A stretch of 34,614 nt of DNA, taken from an uncultured Lachnospiraceae bacterium. Lineage in GTDB: Bacteria; Bacillota; Clostridia; Lachnospirales; Lachnospiraceae. The position numbers and the translations under genes are program-made. How positions within the stretch are numbered: the stretch's first letter is position 1; each line of letters begins with the position of its first letter. The notes below the pieces were generated by a model, which had not been told where the DNA came from, made no database searches, and worked only from the letters and a program-made list of their open reading frames with translations. This document shows positions 31,238 to 34,614 of this stretch, in pieces. The stretch spans positions 1 through 34,614 of the forward strand of contig CAMXIK010000031.1 in the NCBI GenBank assembly GCA_947243855.1. The letters are read 5' to 3'.

Positions 31238-33040
31238 TTGAAGTTGAAGGAACAACAAGGAAGGGTGAAAAGCCTGAAAACAACGTTGATTTTGGTCTGC
31301 GCATCGCTTGGCATTGTCATAGGAGTGGTGGTTGGCCTGATTGGCGTCATGACGATTCGGAATATTTCCAACGGCGCTTACGATGAGTACGCCAAAGCGA
31401 TGGACGACGGGTATCGGACAGAAATTAAATCGCAGGTGCAGAGTGTATTGACGATCCTGCAGGCAGAGTATGATAAAGTGGGAACGGGAGAATTGACGGA
31501 GGAGGAGGCCAAGCACGAGGCGGCCGAGATCGTCCGCGCGATGCGCTACCGCGATGATCAGAGCGGGTATTTCTGGATCGACGATAAGGATTACATATTG
31601 GTTATGCATCCGATTCTTCCGGAACAGGAGGGAAATAATCGGTATGACCTGAAAGATCAGGACGGTATCATGATTATTCAGGAAATTATGAGAGTCTGCC
31701 AGTCTGCGGAGAAGGGCGGTTATAATCAATTTGCTTTTACAAAAGCGGACGGTGTGACTGTTGCGCCTAAGGTGGCTTATTCCGGATACTTTGAACCTTG
31801 GGGATGGGCGATTTCTACGGGAAACTATGTGGACGATATGGAAGGGGAAATGCAGGGAATTAAGGATTCGATTGTGAAAGAGTTTCGGAATTCCTGCGTT
31901 CTCATGGCGGGCTGCTGTGTTGTTTTACTGATTATCACAGTGATCGTGTCCTTCGTTGTGGGCGAATTTCTGGTGGTTCCGCTTCGCCGTGTGAAAGATT
32001 TTGCGGTCAGCATTTCGGAAGGCGACTTGACGGCGGATGTGGTTGTCAAGCAGAGAAACGAGATGGGCGTGGCAGCGGACAGCCTGAATACGGCAAGGCA
32101 GAAGATTAACAGCCTGATTATGGCGATTGCCGACACATCCAACAAGATAGAGAATATGACAGTGGAGTTTGAGAATAGCTTCCACCAGATGGAGAAATCC
32201 ATCGGAGAGGTAGATATTGCGGTAGAGGATATCGCTAAGAATATTACCACACAGGCGGCTTCTACCTCTGATGCCACCGGGGAAGTGGGAAAGATTGCGG
32301 AAGGAATTGACAGAACCACAAGAGAAGTGGCGGAGCTGCGCGATAACTCCGATTCCATGAAGAACCTGAGCAGACAGTGCTCCGACAAACTGCAGGAGTT
32401 GGTGCAGGCAAATATGCGGACAAAAGAAGATGTGGTTAGCATGCAGGAGCAGGCTGAGGCCACCAACGAGGCGGCGGATGCCATCAAGCAGGCAGCCGGA
32501 CTGATCGACGCCATTGCGGAGCAGACCAATCTGCTTGCCTTGAACGCCTCCATTGAGGCGGCGCGCGCCGGAGAGAGCGGCAAAGGCTTTGCGGTAGTGG
32601 CGACAGAGATTGGGGCGCTGGCAAATCAATCGGCTCAGTCAGTGAGCGAGATTTCTACGATTATCAATGATCTTGTGAATAAGTCGGTACAGTCCTTACA
32701 GATTATGGAGAAGGTCAATAAGACGGTGGAACATCAGGTAGGCGTACTGAACGACACCCAGAGTATTTTCAAGGATCTGTATGCGAATCTGGATCAGTGT
32801 ATGTCGTCCATTGTGAACATCGAATCTATGACGGAGGAAATGGAGATTCAGCGGCAGGGGATCACAACGGTGCTCGACACCTTAAACGGTCTGGCACAGG
32901 ACAATGCCGCTTCTTCGGAGGAAACGTCTGCTATGACCGAAGAGCTGGGACAGATTGTGGCAAGATCAAAGGAAATGGTAGAAGATTTGAAGGGCGATGT
33001 GGATCATTTGGTAAGCGGTGTCGGACAATTTTCCGTTTAA
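31238..33040 (+). CDS. Methyl-accepting chemotaxis protein with sCache sensor
   Basis: About 600-residue chemoreceptor. A first membrane helix (about 17-38) is followed by an extracytoplasmic single Cache domain (about 40-210) with [20 protein letters not shown] and [19 protein letters not shown] second membrane helix (about 215-240), a HAMP domain and a long signalling coiled coil follow. The coiled coil carries the conserved hairpin [19 protein letters not shown]. Its signal is likely a small organic molecule bound by the Cache domain, inferred from the family. The start is probably TTG 31238 (GGAAGG 5 bp upstream) or TTG 31244; GTG 31235 is too close to the ribosome site. A terminator follows. 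Confidence 0.93.
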   Translation: MKLKEQQGRVKSLKTTLILVCASLGIVIGVVVGLIGVMTIRNISNGAYDEYAKAMDDGYRTEIKSQVQSVLTILQAEYDKVGTGELTEEEAKHEAAEIVRAMRYRDDQSGYFWIDDKDYILVMHPILPEQEGNNRYDLKDQDGIMIIQEIMRVCQSAEKGGYNQFAFTKADGVTVAPKVAYSGYFEPWGWAISTGNYVDDMEGEMQGIKDSIVKEFRNSCVLMAGCCVVLLIITVIVSFVVGEFLVVPLRRVKDFAVSISEGDLTADVVVKQRNEMGVAADSLNTARQKINSLIMAIADTSNKIENMTVEFENSFHQMEKSIGEVDIAVEDIAKNITTQAASTSDATGEVGKIAEGIDRTTREVAELRDNSDSMKNLSRQCSDKLQELVQANMRTKEDVVSMQEQAEATNEAADAIKQAAGLIDAIAEQTNLLALNASIEAARAGESGKGFAVVATEIGALANQSAQSVSEISTIINDLVNKSVQSLQIMEKVNKTVEHQVGVLNDTQSIFKDLYANLDQCMSSIVNIESMTEEMEIQRQGITTVLDTLNGLAQDNAASSEETSAMTEELGQIVARSKEMVEDLKGDVDHLVSGVGQFSV

Positions 33041-33058
33041 AAAAACAGCTCTGGAGCG

Positions 33059-33096
33059 AAAAGGCATTGAAAGCAAAAAGTTTTCAATGCCTTTTT
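33059..33096. terminator. Bidirectional terminator between chemoreceptor and MerR genes
   Basis: A perfect 14-bp stem AAAAGGCATTGAAA (33059-33072) / TTTCAATGCCTTTT (33082-33095) has a 9-nt loop. A T-run lies on each strand, so it ends both the chemoreceptor gene and the convergent MerR gene. Confidence 0.88.
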
Positions 33097-33131
33097 GAAA
33101 ATGGTCTGGAAAAACATGACGCCTGCCGGTA

Positions 33132-33971
33132 TTATTTCCTTTTTGGAAATATACCAAAGCACCAGAACAGATAGGGGAAGATCATAACGGCTGTCAAAGC
33201 CGTCCAACCGATGCTTTGTCTGCTGATGGCCATAAAGAGAAAGACGATCAGGATAAAAAGATAAGGTCCGTTGATCAAACGGAAAAGGATTTTTCTTTTG
33301 TTTGATATAGTGTCACTGCCGTCTTCATCAGGATGGGTCATGCTGCAATGTACTGTTGCACCGAAGCGGTCAAAGGCACGCTGGGCTGTGTATTGTACAC
33401 CATCGAGTTCAAAGACAGGGTACATCCCTTCTTTGATTAGAACCAGTTCATGGTTGTTTTCATTCGCATATTGGAACAGCGCTTCTGAAAATTCCGCAGA
33501 ATTCATTACCATGGTATCCGGTTTAAAGGAAAAGCTGCGTTTATGCTGCGCCGCAGAATATTTTTTATAATCTTCAATGATTGACATAAATTTTCCTCCA
33601 TTTTTTTCTAGTTGATTCATTTTTTCAGTGATTTCGTCCGGATTCAATGTGCCGGTATTTGTTTTTAGAAGATCTTTGCAAATATCAATGCAGCTTTGTA
33701 ATTTCTGCTGTCTTGTCTGTAATTCGATGAGATGCTGTTCCAGTATGATGGAGAGCGGTATTTCTGCGGACAAAATTTTACCGATATCTTCCAGAGAAAA
33801 ATCCAGCTTTCTTAAAAGCTTGATCGTTTTGAGCGTAGTCAGATCGTTCTCCGAATATTCCCGGTAATTATTTGCAGCGTTTCGCACCGGATGGAGCAGC
33901 CCTTTTTTTTCATAGAAACGAATATTCTGTTTGGTGATTCCAGTCAGACGTTCCAGTTCATGAATGTTCAA
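33132..33971 (-). CDS. MerR-family regulator with C-terminal membrane anchor
   Basis: 279-residue regulator. Residues 1-70 form the MerR winged helix (IHELERLTGITKQNIRFYEKKGLLHP, then YREYSENDLTTLKTIKLLRKLDFSLEDIGKIL). A dimerisation coiled coil follows (about 75-125). Residues about 150-225 form a soluble domain of unknown ligand, and two hydrophobic helices (about 235-250 and 255-275) end the protein, so it is probably membrane-bound. It has no cysteine pattern for metal sensing. The start is TTG 33971, with AAAGGGGG 10 bp upstream. Its own promoter has the 19-bp spacer typical of MerR-activated genes, suggesting self-control. No other target is visible; the gene stands alone. Confidence 0.85.
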   Translation of the reverse strand: MNIHELERLTGITKQNIRFYEKKGLLHPVRNAANNYREYSENDLTTLKTIKLLRKLDFSLEDIGKILSAEIPLSIILEQHLIELQTRQQKLQSCIDICKDLLKTNTGTLNPDEITEKMNQLEKNGGKFMSIIEDYKKYSAAQHKRSFSFKPDTMVMNSAEFSEALFQYANENNHELVLIKEGMYPVFELDGVQYTAQRAFDRFGATVHCSMTHPDEDGSDTISNKRKILFRLINGPYLFILIVFLFMAISRQSIGWTALTAVMIFPYLFWCFGIFPKRK

Positions 33972-34007
33972 TGGAAATAAGCCCCCTTTCTTTGATTTAT
34001 TAATCTG

Positions 34008-34038
34008 AGTATAAAGGATATAGTTGGTATAAGGTCAA
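34008..34038 (-). promoter_or_regulatory. MerR-type promoter with 19-bp spacer
   Basis: On the minus strand, TTGACC (34033-34038) and TATACT (34008-34013) are separated by 19 bp, longer than the optimum of 17. MerR activators act on such promoters by twisting the DNA. The spacer contains the related segments CCTTATAC and, at the -10 edge, CCTTTATAC. Confidence 0.6.
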
Positions 34039-34154
34039 GAGTTTATCAGTATTTTTTGTTCTCTGATTCTGAAATGGTTACCGGATTCCTATTTGGGCCA
34101 CAAGAGGTTTCGCTTTAGCAAAAATACAGCCGGCATGCCCGGACAAATTATTGG

Positions 34155-34183
34155 TTGACAAACAGGAAAGCCCTATGTATAAT
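34155..34183 (+). promoter_or_regulatory. Perfect consensus promoter of yceD
   Basis: TTGACA (34155-34160) and TATAAT (34178-34183) are separated by exactly 17 bp, a full match to the sigma-A consensus. It lies about 27 bp before the start codon of the DUF177 gene. Strong expression is expected, in keeping with a ribosomal protein operon. Confidence 0.88.
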
Positions 34184-34209
34184 TGTTTGAGTATGGATGG
34201 GAGTCTGCT

Positions 34210-34614
34210 ATGTTCATAAACCTGACAGAGGTGTTGACAAACGAGGACAGAGTGGTTGCAAGGCAGGCGGAAGCGCAGATATCTGAGGTTTCTGTCGGCG
34301 GCGAAACTTATTCGGTGTGCGGCTTTACACCGATTGATTTCGTTTTTACAAACACAGGTAAGGGAAAGGCGAAGATCGAAGGCAGGGCGGAGTTCATCTT
34401 TGACGCGGGCTGTGACAGATGTCTAAAGCCAGTGAAGCAGAAGGTAGAGCTTTCCTTTGTCAGAGAAGTATGGGCGCCGGATACGGCGGCTGATCCTTCG
34501 GCTTATGAAGAACAGCCTTTTATGGAAGGCTTTCAGTTGAATGTGGAAGACTTACTAATCAGTGAGATAGTGACAAGCTGGCCTATGAAGATTCTATGTA
34601 AGCCGGATTGTAAG
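34210..34614 (+). CDS. yceD: YceD / DUF177 family protein (3' end outside window)
   Basis: First 135 residues of a DUF177 (YceD) protein, open to the end of the window. It has the family's Cys-x2-Cys motif (CDRCLKPV), the acidic middle part, the segment NVEDLLISEIVTSWPMKILC and the start of the C-terminal CKPDCK motif, which usually continues as GLC. Only about 35 residues should be missing. YceD is linked to 23S rRNA accumulation, and its gene usually precedes rpmF (ribosomal protein L32), which I expect just beyond the window. ATG 34210 follows GGATGGGAG behind a perfect promoter. Confidence 0.9.
   Translation, partial: MFINLTEVLTNEDRVVARQAEAQISEVSVGGETYSVCGFTPIDFVFTNTGKGKAKIEGRAEFIFDAGCDRCLKPVKQKVELSFVREVWAPDTAADPSAYEEQPFMEGFQLNVEDLLISEIVTSWPMKILCKPDCK

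Noticed and set aside
31092..31304. 70-codon frame on the minus strand between hemerythrin and chemoreceptor
   Set aside because: It covers both promoters and the chemoreceptor start; its ending may be repeat-derived but there is no coding support.
31825..32629. Two long open frames opposite the chemoreceptor gene
   Set aside because: They mirror the codon pattern of the chemoreceptor coiled coil; the Ser/Ala-rich composition is a shadow effect.

Overview
The window looks like a chromosomal piece of a Gram-positive anaerobe of the class Clostridia, most likely a Lachnospiraceae gut commensal. This is an inference from AGGAGG-type ribosome sites, consensus TTGACA/TATAAT promoters, the tmcAL / pta-ackA / yceD neighbourhood, an HPr-like protein without the catalytic histidine, FeoAB, an EFR1-type flavodoxin-ferredoxin and a GH25 lysozyme tail. 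The genus cannot be read from the sequence. I saw no rRNA, tRNA, CRISPR array, transposase or phage gene.

Layout. 1-1.9 kb: the end of a GH25 lysozyme overlaps, tail to tail, an EFR1 ferredoxin gene that diverges from a TetR regulator; two matching operator-like palindromes bracket the promoter between them. 2.0-3.7 kb: ACT-domain protein plus UPF0210 protein. 3.75-10.2 kb: a same-strand run of ECF transporter (S component, fused double ATPase, EcfT), NAD-dependent epimerase, FeoA and FeoB, with a stem-loop between the S component and the ATPase. 10.2-12.2 kb: a GH13 alpha-glucan hydrolase with its own promoter and operator-like palindrome. 12.2-13.1 kb: an AT-rich accessory patch holding a chain of hairpins, three with the same 7-nt loop CGCTCGT, and a lone MazF/PemK-like protein with a long tail. 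13.3-16.9 kb: a glycerol-1-phosphate dehydrogenase-like enzyme, a SulP/STAS transporter with an extra C-terminal domain, and a small C39-like protein. 17.1-18.9 kb: a Crh-like HPr paralogue and RmuC, sharing a bidirectional terminator.

19.0-23.0 kb: a two-gene SUF-like minimal Fe-S assembly module (SufC-like ATPase, SufB/D-like scaffold) runs directly into cardiolipin synthase and an acyltransferase. 23.0-26.6 kb: tmcAL diverges from pta-ackA across a 13-bp perfect inverted repeat. 26.66-34.1 kb: a block of accessory genes lies between ackA and yceD, which are usually close neighbours in related bacteria. It holds an MntA-HepT toxin-antitoxin module whose hepT is split by a -1 frameshift, a flavodoxin-SCP2-membrane fusion protein, a LytTR/DUF3021 pair, a TraX remnant, a double-domain hemerythrin, a chemoreceptor and a membrane-anchored MerR regulator. 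34.2 kb to the end: the start of yceD (DUF177) behind a perfect consensus promoter.

Themes: iron and redox handling (FeoAB, SUF-like pair, hemerythrin, flavodoxin and ferredoxin proteins), acetate fermentation (pta-ackA), membrane lipid synthesis (cls, plsC, G1P dehydrogenase) and several small one-component regulators. The points most worth following up are the split hepT, the shared-loop hairpin chain, the TraX remnant, the three-domain fusion and the SUF-like/lipid operon.
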